Part shown: positions 1 to 11,107 of the stretch, piece after piece
Layout: the number at the start of each line of letters is the position of its first letter
Numbering within the stretch: position 1 is the first letter of the stretch
Assembly: GCA_018907035.1 (NCBI GenBank)
Contig: JACCIC010000344.1
Location: 165,714-229,713 of the forward strand
Source of the DNA: Sycobia sp. Sy_11
Lineage: Eukaryota; Arthropoda; Insecta; Hymenoptera; Epichrysomallidae
Direction: 5' to 3'
Length of the DNA stretch: 64,000 nucleotides
Notes under the pieces: model-generated
The model's input: the letters and a program-made list of their open reading frames with translations, nothing else
What the model was told of the DNA's origin: nothing
Databases searched by the model: none
Translations under genes and position numbers: made by a program

Positions 1-518
1 AGCACCGCCTCCATCCTCGACGACGCGCTACGCCGGCACCGGCGGCGAGCCAGTGGACGCTAGCACCGGGGGATCGCGTGCGCCCGGTGAACGCCTTCGT
101 GATCCGGTTTGCAGATTTTCTTTCCGTCCTGTCATCGTCCTCCCTTCCTTCCTCCTCTCCCCCTTTGTGTACCCCCTTTTCTTTCTCGCTCTCCCCGCAG
201 GGGCCCAAGTTCGGTGGACGTGTCGGGGCGCGAACCGCGGTCGGGGGGCGTAGGAGCACGGGACCGGGCGTAATAGGAGTGTGTGAAAGAAAGTGTGACT
301 TTAATAAATTTATATACGTGAAATCTTGGTTTTTTTTTCTTTTCTTGCGTGTTGCTGTGTCGTTGAAATCTCATCCTTTACCAGACCGGCGGGACTCCCT
401 CTGCAGTAAAGGAGGTAAGTGAGTGGAGAAGAAGAAATTACATTTTTTTTTGTGTGCGCGACCCCATCGGGACCGGGATAAAAATTCATTTCGGAGAGTG
501 GATCGTCGTCGCATCACA
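1..518 (+). mobile_element. Element F: 3' part of a gypsy-type LTR (U3/R/U5 end)
   Basis: GC- and pyrimidine-rich sequence followed by an AATAAA signal (303-308), a splice-donor consensus (GT at 415) and then a primer binding site at 523. This order matches the end of the 5' LTR of element E (49841-50016). The left end lies outside the window, so LTR length is unknown. The LTR end is placed near 518 because a short A-run separates it from the primer site. Open frames here are short, overlap on both strands and match no family I recognise, so I treat the stretch as non-coding LTR. Confidence 0.7.
411..420 (+). promoter_or_regulatory. Consensus 5' splice donor in U5 of element F
   Basis: GGAG/GTAAGT is a near-perfect donor. 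It lies about 100 bases before the primer binding site, as in the other LTR families of this window. Use as a donor for subgenomic RNA is inferred. Confidence 0.5.
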
Positions 519-522
519 AAAA

Positions 523-540
523 TGGCGCCCAACGTGGGGC
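523..540 (+). promoter_or_regulatory. Primer binding site for tRNA-Lys (element F)
   Basis: TGGCGCCCAACGTGGGGC is the 18-base complement of the 3' end, including CCA, of tRNA-Lys(CUU), the classical Lys1,2 primer site. It directly follows an LTR end. This fixes F as a plus-strand LTR retroelement. Confidence 0.85.
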
Positions 541-1869
541 TCGGCCGGTCTGGATCGCGCGATTAAATTTATCGCCACGTGGCGCGGCCATCTTGGCCAC
601 GCGTCGGTATACGACCGCGTGCGTCGGAAACGGTCGCTGCTGCGATAGTTCGTGCGGGCGGATATGCGCAGCAAGAACCACGACGTATAAATTTTTCGAC
701 TTACGTTGTTGCTAGGGTATACGACCGCGTGCGGATAAAAAAAAAAAAAAAAAGAATAAAATAAAGGGGGAAAAATTTTCTTTTCTGATTCGAGAAAAAA
801 AAATTTTTTTTTTTTAAATACTATTGTGCTAAAGTTGATTTGAATTTCAGATTGGTATTTTTAATAAGTGCAAATTTGGAGTTTGAAGGATATAAAAGAA
901 AAAAAAAAGGAAATAAAATTTCATCACTAAGAGAATAAAGAGGCAAACTGCTCGAACCAATACTCTAAGAAAAAAAAGGAAGGAAAGAAAAAAAACTCGG
1001 ACGAGACACTTAATAAAAAAAAAAAAAATTTCCTGAATCTGAACTAAATTAGTAAAGGATATGCCCAGGTAAAGGTCAATAAGGAATAATTGTGAAAGAA
1101 GACTAGATTTATATGTTATTAAATTATATTAAACCGGAATACTTTCTACGTAATCCTGAAACTTTGAAGCATAGCTCATAACAATACGTGACTACACAGA
1201 TAGAAATCAGGTTTGACTTTAAATTATACTCAAAATTAAACGGATAGTAGTGAATTTTTCTGAATTAAATTGTTACTTAATAATGTGATTTGAATTGAAC
1301 TGATTATTTAGTCTTGAGATTTTATTCAGACAGTTAGATTACGACTCGAATCTTATTATACCTATACTAGATGTTTACTCAAGAAAATTAAAACCTTTTT
1401 GTTTTGTTGTTATTTAAAATGGTCATAAGTTAAATTGCAAATTGTCCTCACGGATTTAATAAAATTTATTTACAAATGTTATTCTCTTCACAAGTCAGGG
1501 GTTGCTATGAGATAAGGTTAACGAAAAATTTTTTTTATGAAGTTTGATTGACATATTGTGTCAATACAAGAGATTTATCTTCTACTGTCTATCATCATGT
1601 TCACATCTCCTTAGAGAGTTATCACTTATGGGTTATATTTATATATCTAGTGATCAACTATATATATTTAATATGTATAGTTGGTATATAAATTTATATG
1701 TGAATTATTCAAGCCGATTAATTTTCTATTATTTATTCTGAAATTTTATGTTATGTAAGTGATGAACATTATCGTATTATATTTAAAAATCAATCTCTAT
1801 GATCTATTTACACTTCTTAAATAATAATTGCTGAGAGATAAACCTAAATTAGAATATTATAAAGGAGAG
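541..1869 (+). other. 5' leader of element F, then AT-rich non-coding sequence
   Basis: The first ~170 bases resemble the leader of element E (a shared GCGGCCAT.TTGGC block). A segment with 'ATACGACCGCGTGCG' occurs twice (near 609 and 719). From 735 on the sequence is A-rich with several poly-A runs and no coding signal. The 65-residue frame at 1544-1741 is IYISS-type AT translation and unlikely to be real. The gag of F is not present; the stretch ends where the A-family LTR begins. Confidence 0.5.
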
Positions 1870-3633
1870 TGTAACATCCGGCCCTCTCCGATATCTTTAT
1901 TATAACACTCGTAATCAATGTATTTAAAACCTGTTTGTAACACAATTTATATCCTATACGCCTATATATATTCAATATATATACCACGACGTTTGTAACC
2001 AATATATATTCTCGCATGTACAAGTTAGAATTATAGGAAATATACTAATGTACGCTCATATAAATATAAATTCAAATATACGTTACGTATTATCGACACG
2101 AAAATGTACAAGTTAGAATTATAAGTTATTATTGCATTATATTATATATTATGGTAATACACCTACAGACAGAATACTTACCGATCCGACGACTCACGGT
2201 AATGCACCTACAGACAAACACTTACCGATCCAACGACTCACGGTAATGCACCTACAGACAAATACTTACCGATCCAACGACTCACGATAATGCAACTACA
2301 GACAAACTACTTACCGATCTGACAGTCGAGATAGGATAATACACCCACCGATAGACACAATACTTTACCGACAACCTACGAGCGGAAACATACCGACGAA
2401 TGATTTACCTCACCGACACTCTACACACGGTAACCGACCTACTGTACGCCAATTATCACAAGGCGACAGCTTACCTATAGACGAATAAAATATTCTTGAC
2501 TTACCTTCTAGATATATGAATCCCTATTAACAATTGTCTATAATTTATATAAACACGAAGGAACATTTGTAAAAACGATACAGAAGTGCGCATTAAATAA
2601 ATTGTAAGAGGCGAAGCTCCTCAACGCGCCTAGACACAAATAACCTACGAGAAAGAAGGATTATTCATAGATAAATGTATTTGCAGTAAGAGACGTACGC
2701 AGTAAAACTTCCTCCGTCAACGTCCGTACAAATAAATAAATAATTATCGTATCATCGCTAACTTTTACGTCCAAAGACGCCTCGAAAAATCGTTATAATT
2801 AAGCGAAACTTCGCATATAGATAAACCATAGCTTTCGCAACGATTATGCCTCATGAACTTTATATGTAATAATTAAATATAAGCCGTAAAATCAAATTGA
2901 ATGTATAACTTTTATGTTCACGAACGACTTCATAAAATGATAAGTCTAATTTACATTGCGAAGTATAACTATATATACACGACGATAAGAAGATCTCAGG
3001 TAGCACAGCCAGACGCTGAATAGGCTGTCGCGTAAGGCAACTTTTGCAACCGTCGAACTGATCTTAGCACTTAGCAACAGAGTTTACGCCGAGTTTTTAG
3101 CCAATCATAATTTTGTACGTGGCCGCAGCAGCGGCACGAGGGAACTTCTTTCTCACCCTTTTATAAATCGGCACGAGCACGCGCCAGACAGTTCCAAGGC
3201 AGCCACGAGACTTTAAACACGTACCTATCAAGAGAATAATCGGACTTAACGTTAATTTTTATTTCCAAGTCAACTTCGAGTACGCGTCGCGCTTATACAC
3301 GAGTTCAATTACAACCTCCGCATAAATAGATCGCGACAAGTCTTCGCGCATATACAAGTATATTTTACGATCGATTAAAAGAGTTTTCGTTAGTTCACCT
3401 TTTCGCGACTTCAAATCATTGCAACATAGTTCAACCACGGAGTCGGAACTCTCGCCCTATAATTAGGAGCGATCGCGAGAAAAAAACCAAGTTTACGTTT
3501 ATAATTTCGATTCAAGATTAATACGGTTATCGTCTCTCGACTTCCAATTGCTGCAACAGGTTTCAGCCACGAAGCCGGGACTCGTACGCCGTCAATCTAA
3601 AGTAACAATTAAACGAATAATAATTATATTTTA
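1870..3633 (+). mobile_element. Partial A-family LTR in inverted orientation
   Basis: Begins with TGTAACATCCGG, like the A and B LTRs, and aligns along its whole length with the reverse complement of 14428-12640. It stops inside the LTR, lacking roughly the last 250 bases, at about 3633. It joins there directly to the end of the integrase of element A, which is read on the opposite strand. It shares GGCCCTCTCC and other variants with the right-hand LTR of A rather than with B, so it is probably the same lineage as A. An element on the minus strand should carry a minus-oriented LTR here. Mechanism is inferred (rearrangement between copies, or aberrant reverse transcription). Confidence 0.8.
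2153..2330 (+). repeat. 44-bp tandem repeat in inverted A LTR (about 4 units)
   Basis: Units start with GGTAATGCACCTACAGACA and contain CTTACCGATCC. The same repeat is in every A-family LTR in this window: about 4 units at 13940-14119, 3 at 28753-28885 and 5 at 40561-40782. Confidence 0.85.
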
Positions 3634-3852
3634 ATTATGGGTGCCAGTGTACTCGGGTGCAAATTTAGTTTTGCGATGTTCTAAAATTAGCATTACGCAA
3701 TCTCCGACATTGAATGAGCACGGGTTTAATCGCGTGTCGGAATACTCCTTCGACCGTTGTTTCGCGTTTTTCAGATGCTCTTGTGTTAGGGTTTGAATAT
3801 CGCGAATTCTTTCTCGCAACGAACCGACGTTATTCAACGTACGTGGCATCAT
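3631..3852 (-). pseudogene. Integrase C-terminal end of element A (truncated)
   Basis: About 73 residues with the family's C-terminal layout: a basic helix (LTQEHLKNAKQRSKEY) and then a small beta domain with FNVGDCVMLIL and KTKFAPEYTG. This resembles the GPY/F module that follows the integrase core in gypsy elements. Its last codons read into the LTR junction at about 3634, so the true C-terminus is lost. It overlaps the end of the preceding integrase frame (3830) in another frame, which indicates a frameshift. Confidence 0.75.
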
Positions 3853-4858
3853 TCCCTTCGTCTATACCCGCGTTGGTCGAAGGTGCTATAGCTATCTTAC
3901 CGTAAACGCACTTATAGGGCGTAAGCCGCGTACCCTCGTGTACACTAGTGTTATAGGAGAACGCAGCGCATGTACAGGTTTTGATTCGGCAAAGCTTCGC
4001 TACATTTTTCATGAGTGCGCTTGTAAAATTGGATCCCTGATCCGTTAGAACGACCTTTGGAGAGCCGTGGACGTATACACAACGTTTTAGAAACATTTCG
4101 GCTATGTCCGAAGAATTTACTGATTTTAACGGGACCAAAATGGAGAATTTTTTCAAAAGGTCCTGCATCGTCAGGATATATATATTATCATTCCGCGTCT
4201 TCTCCAGAGGTCCGACTACGTCCATAGATAATTTATCAAAACTCGACCCCGGAGTATCTGTTAGTACCATCGGTTGTCTGACCTTGCGCCTTACCAAGTT
4301 GTTCAATTGACACGTTTTGCACTTACTGATTACTTCCTGAATTTGTTCTTTCATTTTTGGCCAGTAATCGTTTTGCCGGATACGGTTATAGGTGACGCCT
4401 TTGTGACCATTGATGGCGGACTCATGAGTATCGACTATTATAGCTGGGCGTGACCGTTCGTCTGGAATTGCAATTGGGTTCTTACAAATAATTATTTTAG
4501 TCGTACTATCATCAAAAAATCTTTTCAAACGTTTCACTACTGTTTCCCAAGCTATATCGTCCATGTCCACGGTATTTGATATTCTAAATGACCTCAAGTT
4601 CAGGTTCTCGCAAACATTCCTTAGTGATTCTATACATTCGGTTAATATTTCAATATCTGTGCGTATGTGTATGTTTTCTCTTACGATCATGGCCATGAAT
4701 GCCTTATTTTTAGTTTTCTCATTTTGGGTCAGTTTAACCCGGCCTAGCATGACGTCCGTAATAGGAACCAACAGATTCTCCACGAGGAGCGCATTTGCAC
4801 CTGAGCAAACCGGTTCATTTCTTTTCGTGACAAAGTGTGCGACATTGTCATTATTCAT
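3830..4858 (-). pseudogene. Integrase of element A, internally deleted
   Basis: The frame holds the region before integrase and then the HHCC zinc domain (H..INGH followed by CKTCQ), the first catalytic Asp (LSMDVVGPL) and the second (VVLTDQGSNF). After LCRIKTC the protein jumps to CAAFSYNTSVHEGT, a segment that normally lies some 60 residues further on. The stretch with the third catalytic residue (Glu) is therefore missing. The enzyme would cut and join cDNA to chromosomal DNA; this copy cannot. Confidence 0.85.
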
Positions 4859-5499
4859 TAGGAACAGATCGCGTGACTCTATGATGTTGGGCGCGACGCG
4901 GTTTCTTTCCCGGTTTACCGATCTATTGATTTCATACTCTACCCCGGGAGGATCAAAAACCTCCGTTGACGGTTCGAACGAATACGAGATGTTTGGGTCG
5001 GTGATGGCGCTTTGGTTGTGGGAATGAATTTACGTGGATGGATCGTCAATGCTTCGGATAGGAGAATCTCCGAGAGGATTGGATGAGCATGCCATTTGTT
5101 GGTAGTCGGAGAGGGGAAAGGAAGCATTAGATAGTCCGAGGACTGCAGGAGGCGGAGAAGGTGTCCGTCGCTCGTCTTCTTGCTCTGTGTTCTGTGGCGC
5201 ATCTTTATCGGCTGCCTGGCAATAGCCTGCAATGGGATCGTCGGATTTTTCGGGACTGTCCGAAATTCGTGGAGTCTTGCGGCGACTGGTTCTGTAGGTT
5301 GAGGGCGTGAAAATTTCCAATGAATAAGTCAAGGCTGTATCTTCTCGGCTTCTCTTCATGGTTGTATTTACGCAAAATTCTTTCGTTTCATTGGTTTCTT
5401 TTGGTTCGGGGGGTTCCGGGAGAAGGCGTCGGCCACATAATTTGTCTTACCCGGTGCATAGTTCATGTCGAAGCTGTATACATCCGTGAGATTGAAGTA
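4859..5499 (-). pseudogene. Pol linker between RNase H and integrase of element A (frameshifted)
   Basis: Corresponds to 37900-38550 of element B. Open pieces in two frames overlap (4939-5232 and 5030-5359) and share Ser/Thr/Pro-rich sequence with B. No enzymatic motif is expected in this part of pol. The frames shift at least twice. Confidence 0.6.
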
Positions 5500-5826
5500 T
5501 CATCTCTTTAGCCTAGACGTGGAGTCCTTCATTTTATGTAACCACATCAGTGGGTTATGGTCCGTCACGGACGTAAATTTCCTACCATAGATGCAATATT
5601 TGAATTGCTCAGCGCAATACAGCATTGCCAGAAGTTCTTTCTCTATCGTGCTATAGTTGACTTCTGCTTGACACAGAAGTCCGCTAGCATCGGCGACTGG
5701 GTGATCGTCGGAGTCCACCTTTTGAGAGAGAACTGCGCCTACCGCGTAATTGGAGGCGTCGGTGGTAACGTAAAATTCTCGTTCGAAATCTGGATGTTTC
5801 AGTACCGGTCTTGTTTTTCCGTCCAT
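5500..5826 (-). pseudogene. RNase H of element A
   Basis: Shows the RNase H core: TTDASNYAVGAVLSQ (first Asp), IEKELLAMLYCAEQFK (Glu) and VTDHNPLMWL (second Asp). The fragment begins abruptly because about 40 bases of the RT-RNase H connection present in B (near 37545-37590) are missing. The frame also shifts between the RT end at 5946 and this ORF. Role: removal of RNA from the RNA/DNA hybrid during reverse transcription. Confidence 0.85.
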
Positions 5827-5945
5827 AAGAACGGGGTGTTGTACTTGAGCAGGCTCGTCAATGGTTTCGAAATCCTTGCACAGTCGGGTATGAATTTCCT
5901 ATAATAATTACAAAGTCCCAGAAATTAGCGGATATTCTTGGGGTT

Positions 5946-6698
5946 CTAGGAGATGGGGAAATCTTTGACTGCCGACAGCTTCTTGGGGTCAGGCTGTGTG
6001 CCAAACGGAGAAATAACATGCCCTAGGAAATTTAACTTTTTCTTGTAGAAATGGCATTTTGGCGGATTTAATTTTAGATTAGTGTCCTTTAGTCTTTTAG
6101 CTAATTCTAAATATTTCTCGTCGTGTTCTTCCGGGGTTTTTGCTGCAATGATTAGATCGTCGATGTAAGCAAAGGTGCCATTCTTTTGCTTGACGATTTT
6201 ATTTATTAGCATTTGGAACGTAGATGGGGCACTCCTCAGCCCGAACGGCATTCGCACGAAGTAAAAATGTCCAAACGACGTGCTGAAAGCCGTCTTCTCT
6301 TTATCTCCTTCGTCGAGTGGGATTTGATAGAATCCAGAGGCTAGGTCCATCACTGAGTAGAATTTGGCGTCGCCGAGTTGTTCTAAGAGATGCGTGATAT
6401 TAGGTATGGGAAAAGGGAATGGCTTCGTTTTCTCGTTCAGTTTTCTGAAATCGACAACGACTCGCCATTGCTTCTGCCGTTCCTTGGTCTCACGCTTCGG
6501 GACCACCCAGAGAGGGCTGTTATAAGGGGAATCACTTGGTTCTATTATGCCGTCTTGCAGCAGTTTGTTCATGGTCTCCCTAACGACCTCTTGTAATTTT
6601 TGGGGAATGGGGTATTGGCGTACATTGACCGAAATGTCGTCGTACGTTTCTATTTTATGTGCCAGCAAATCCGTTCCTTGAAGATGCTCAGGTTCCAC
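5946..6698 (-). pseudogene. Reverse transcriptase of element A
   Basis: Motifs in order: WRVVVDFRKLN, YSVMDLASGFYQIPL, VRMPFGLRSAPSTFQ, catalytic FAYIDDLIIAA, then the thumb with FLGHVISPFG. All three catalytic Asp residues are visible. The frame opens near the start of the palm region and ends in the connection at KDFPIS, where B continues. It is nearly identical to B over the shared part. YIDD, FRKLN and the order PR-RT-RH-IN place it in the errantivirus-like Ty3/gypsy clade. Confidence 0.92.
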
Positions 6699-6892
6699 AT
6701 GGTATATGACTGTCGTTTACCTGATCAATTTCTCTAGTCTTCCTTGCAAGTTCTCGTCTAAATCATCTGACTCTATTTGTCCCAATAATTTGTCGACGCG
6801 GCTCTCCGTAGTATACAATGTATGTACCCTTTTATTTTTGTGCTTTTCCCTTTTGTCTTTTTTATTCATCGCCTCGTCTTTTGTGACACGGG

Positions 6893-7837
6893 TTATCTCA
6901 GCTCTCCCGTACTCTCTCCTAGGTTTTCCGACGCGGACTGCACGTAGGCTTCTATCACGTTGTGTTCCTTATCTTTGGCAGCGTCGACGCTGAATCTATT
7001 CTCCTTTGTTGACTGATCTTCAGTATCAATAGTGTGGCTCGATGTACCTACCTTCGGTGCGGTTAATAAATTTTTTGTTTCCTCTGTTCCTATCGAAGTG
7101 ATTGTTTTGGTACCCTTCTCCTCACTGAGCGCTAATTGCATTTTAATATTATTCTTGTTGCTCGATGGGATCGATTCAGAGGCTGTTGCGCATGACGTTA
7201 TTTCGTTCAGAGGCTTTGGGGCATGGTACTTTGCATCTACTTTCTCGAGTTCGGCGAGTGACTCAGAGGCCGTTGCGCATGACATTCCCTTGTTCAGAGG
7301 CTTTGGGGCGTGTTCATTTCGCTCGATTTCATTAGACATTATTTCATTATTGTTTAGGTTAGCGCTTTTAATTATTTTGTTTTTGATACCTTCGTCGATT
7401 TTTAACTCGTCTATTTTAACAGCAGGGTGTGCGTCGTTTCTTCGACTCTTCTCAGGAGATAGTATCCGTCCACAAAAAATGTTTTCTTCCCGCAAAAATG
7501 GCAAGCATACGTTTCCAAACGTGAGCGCTTGTTCTTCGTAGTTAATATTAGCCTCCACTTGGTTGAAAAAATCTGATCCTAGGAGGACTGGGTCTTTCAG
7601 AGGTAGATCGTCTTTTATGATTATAAATTCGACGTCTGTGCCGTACAGATCGATTAGGCACAGGCCCAGAGCTTCCTCATCTGCTCCGGTTAGTCCTATC
7701 AATATTGGCGGATTGTCGAACCCGTTCGCCAATACGTCACCTTTTACTGCCGAGTGTTTAATTAAATTCGGTTCGGCTCCCGAATCCACCATAGCAACGA
7801 CCGGTGTGTGTTCAAAGTGTTCGGAGGTCAGACACAT
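6893..7837 (-). pseudogene. Protease and protease-RT linker of element A
   Basis: A retropepsin with active site MVDSGAEPNLIK near residue 18 and the second half PVLLGSDFF near residue 85. It is followed by a ~200-residue hydrophilic linker with a tandem duplication (HAPKPLN...SCATASES occurs twice). Relative to B, about 57 residues of linker are absent near KENR. The retropepsin would process Gag-Pol as a dimer. The frame ends at 6893, about 200 bases before the RT frame opens, so there is a break between them. Confidence 0.85.
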
Positions 7838-7863
7838 GGTCGGGATTTTTCTCCCTTTGTCGC

Positions 7864-9355
7864 TTAAAACGCAGACTCGACTTTTGTTGTTACCGTATTC
7901 ACAGGGCGCTTCGTTGCGTTGCTCGGCCCTGGCGCACCCGTTCCTTGGCCGATCCGTCCGTTTCCCTGTTGATCTCTCCCTTGGTGCTCCTGGTCTCGCT
8001 TTTCGTTACGCCACCTACTCGCGAAACAGTTTTCAAAGAGGTGTCCGTCCCTTTTGCAATAATTGCATCTGGTCATGTTGGGACCTCGTGTCGAGCCAGA
8101 TCTGTGCGCCGAATAGTGGTTGTGTAGATTCGGTGGGGGCGCACGGCTTGGTGACGTAAGATTGTTTATTCTATTTTGCCCGTGCGTTACGTCACGATCT
8201 CTCGTAAATCTATTTTCTTGGCAATCGTGCCTAGGATGATCTCTATAATGCCAGTTGTCATAATGCCGCCTAGGTTCCCTTCGATCGAACCTATCGCGAT
8301 ACCGGTCACGGTTGAGCGTTCTCTCGCGCTCAGGCCTATTGTCGTATGGAGTGCGACTACTTGGCGTTCCGTGCTTCAGACGATCTCTTTCCATCTGTTT
8401 CTCCACTGCGATCGCCTCGTCGATTACGTCGCTGAGCGAGCTGTCGTATGCGTGCCGCACTACGTTCTCTAATGTCCGGGCCTACGCCGTCTATGAATCT
8501 TCTAACACATCGTTTTCTATTTCTTCAAATTCTTGCTGTGTTAATTCTTCGCCCTTATTGAACCTTTTTCGGTCCAGCATTGCATCTCGTATATTTAAAA
8601 GTCGGCTGACGAAGGTCAACATCGTTTCATTGCGGTAAATTTTTGGCGCACCAAGTTGACCGCGGAGGTTGTTCAGTGTTTCGGTGGGCGCGAAAATTCA
8701 CCGGAGGCGGTCACAGAGGTCTCTGAGGCTGTGAAACGGTATGCCTTCAACCGCTGAATACGCGTGATTCGAGAACTTATTCTTTAGTAAAGTTACTATG
8801 TGCGACTCCAGGTGTGCGGGGACAGAGCCCACTGCTCTCCGGCAAGCCTTCAAGAAACTTGTCAGGTTCGTGCCGTCGAAGCGTGGCACGTTGGACAGGG
8901 CTTCCTTTACATAGACCGATGTCGAAACGTTCGTTCCGTGGTCTTGCGATAACCGCGGTTTAGACGACGTCGTTACCGGTGCGTTTCTAAAATTTTCGTT
9001 CGGGGCGAGTCGTAATTGCGGAGGTCCCGGCGTATGTTGGGGATCCTCGGTGTATTATTTATTCGCACGACACTTTTTATCCTTGGAGTCTGTGGCGGTC
9101 TACGGGCTTCTGCCCGTGTTCTATCACTGTGTCAGTTGTGAAATTTAATGTCGACTCTCGCAGATGTTCTAACGTACCTTCTGCCTCCAGTCTTCGCGAT
9201 CTCTCGTCTACTAGTTGTTTTTGGAGCATATCGGCTCTACGATTTGCTTCCAGAATTTCTTCCTCTCTATCCTTTACCCTCTCCTCTCGCTCTGCGATGT
9301 CTCGCATTATTTCCTCTAACTCCTCGGTAGTGTATGGTGTGCGTGGCTGCGACAT
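7864..9355 (-). pseudogene. gag of element A (several frameshifts)
   Basis: Starts at 9355 with MSQPRTPYTTEELEE, a ~90-residue predicted coiled coil (REERVKDREEEILEANRR). It continues in other frames as the capsid-like part (8889-8698, FDGTNLTSFLKACRRAVGSV) and the C-terminal part (8460-7864). The latter has an Arg/Asp-rich stretch (RDRYRDRFDRREPRR) and one CCHC zinc knuckle, CNYCKRDGHLFENC. At least three breaks separate the pieces. The knuckle is intact here but mutated in B. Role: virus-like particle core and genome packaging. Confidence 0.85.
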
Positions 9356-9834
9356 TATTTCTCTTTTTGTATCGGTTTGATTCTCTTTTTAGCGTTTCCG
9401 CCTTTGGTTGTTTCGTCGATGTGTTATCGACGGTCGTTTGGTTGGTCGGTGATTTACCGACGCTTGCTTCTGCTCGTTGATACTTTATCGACGGCTAGCG
9501 TAATATACGTCGGTCTATTACCGAGAGTAAATTTGTTTATCAGTTAGCTACCTGTAGTCGGATGGGTTTGCAGGTGGAAATAAACAAACAAACAAGAGGG
9601 GAAGAGAGGGAAAAAAAGAATGTTTACTTTTCTGCGCAAATGGTGTATTCGTGTCGGCGACTTATCAGGGCGAAAAGGAAAGAAAAAGAAAACAAAATGT
9701 ATATGTATATATTGAGGGGAATAGATGTATGTTTTCTGTGAAGTGCCGCGCTCGTGATTTCTGGTTCACGAATTTGACCTCTGTTAGCTAAAAGGGAAAA
9801 AAAAGAAAAAGAGGGAAAGGGAAAAACAGTTCGA

Positions 9835-10251
9835 TCAATTACTGATTGATAGGCGCTGAAACGCTTCTTGTACTTCTTTTATTTCGTCGGCTTTGTCTGT
9901 CGATCTTCCTTCCAGCGCCCCTAAAGTTACCTTAATTACGGTGGCGACGACAGATCTCAACCTTTTATGTTCTTCTGCCTTTCGCGACAATAATTCAATA
10001 ATATTTAGGTCGTTGTTTCGTTCTTCCAATAGGCGTTCTTGCTCTTCGCTTAAAATTTTAAGTATCTCGTCTAGTTTATGGTTCAATAGGTTGTTTTGGT
10101 TCTCTAAAGTTTTTATTCTCCCTGTCAGACGGTTTATCTGATTATGCTTTGTTTGTTTGTTCGACAAGAGAAAGCCTAAATTTCTCTCGAGTCTCTCTAG
10201 TCGGAGGACCGAGAACCGGTCTAAATCTGCCTCTGTTAAAAGCGGGATCAT
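9835..10251 (-). CDS. Coiled-coil ORF upstream of gag (element A)
   Basis: A complete 138-codon frame, MIPLLTEADLDRF to FQRLSISN. It lies between the leader and gag, 480 bases ahead of the gag start. Long heptad-like Leu/Ile/Asn/Glu runs (residues ~30-90, LTGRIKTLENQNNLLNHKL) predict a coiled coil, followed by a helical segment with GALEGRSTDKADEIKE. Element B has a frame of exactly the same length at the same place, with about ten substitutions and no indel, while gag and pol of both copies are broken. It has no motif of Gag, Pol or Env that I recognise. Function unknown; it could be an assembly or RNA-binding accessory protein or a detached Gag N-terminal segment. Confidence 0.7.
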   Translation of the reverse strand: MIPLLTEADLDRFSVLRLERLERNLGFLLSNKQTKHNQINRLTGRIKTLENQNNLLNHKLDEILKILSEEQERLLEERNNDLNIIELLSRKAEEHKRLRSVVATVIKVTLGALEGRSTDKADEIKEVQEAFQRLSISN

Positions 10252-11008
10252 TCGGGGCGAAAGGTGCCTGTTCGTATATGTAATATGTGTAGTATATATA
10301 TATACCTACCAATATATTTACGTAATTTGTTTTATTACGTTTATTAGAATTTGGGAGATTTATGTATATATATATATTTATATATTCTGAAAAAAATGAC
10401 GTGAAATTGGAACAACAGGGGAAAAAGGAGGAAGGAAAGATCAAAATCTAGTCAACAACAAAAAAAACGAAAATTATCGAAATTGTGATTTGAATTCAAT
10501 TCGTTTCCCGAGGGGGAAAAATACAAAAACAAAAAAAAGAATAAACAAAAAGGACGTATTACGCGATTTATTTTAAAAAGAGGAAAAGAAAAATATTGAT
10601 ATTCTACTCGATCGATGTTTGGCAAAAAAAAAAAAAAATATTGATTCTACTCAAAAAAAAAAAAAAAAATGGTTAAATCAATTTATTTCAAACTTATTTC
10701 GGCTTGTGAATCTCTTATGAGGTTTTATCTCCTTCGTCTATTATGTTCGATTTATATTGAACTATTTTTTGTCTTATTGATTTCAAATATACTCTATCCC
10801 GAGAGAGAAAGACACGAAAAAAAAAAATTATTGGTATTTCATTCGGTTTAAATTTACGCGCAACTATTTAGATTTATTATAACAATTCGATTTAGTTGAA
10901 TTTATTTTATATTTAACTGCTGTGTAGTTCTTCCTTTTCCGTTAAAATGTGCAATCTAAGTTAAATTTTATTTCAAATTGCGTGCGTATGACCGCGCGTA
11001 CATATATA

Positions 11009-11060
<52 letters not shown>

Positions 11061-11067
11061 CTTACGC

Positions 11068-11107
<40 letters not shown>

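Noticed and set aside
53..422. Three overlapping ORFs at the left edge
   Set aside because: Frames conflict, composition is pyrimidine-rich LTR DNA, and the LTR/primer-site context explains the region.
2153..2330. Possible CRISPR-like array (regular ~44-bp units)
   Set aside because: Units are contiguous without unique spacers, occur in every LTR of the family, and the DNA is eukaryotic.
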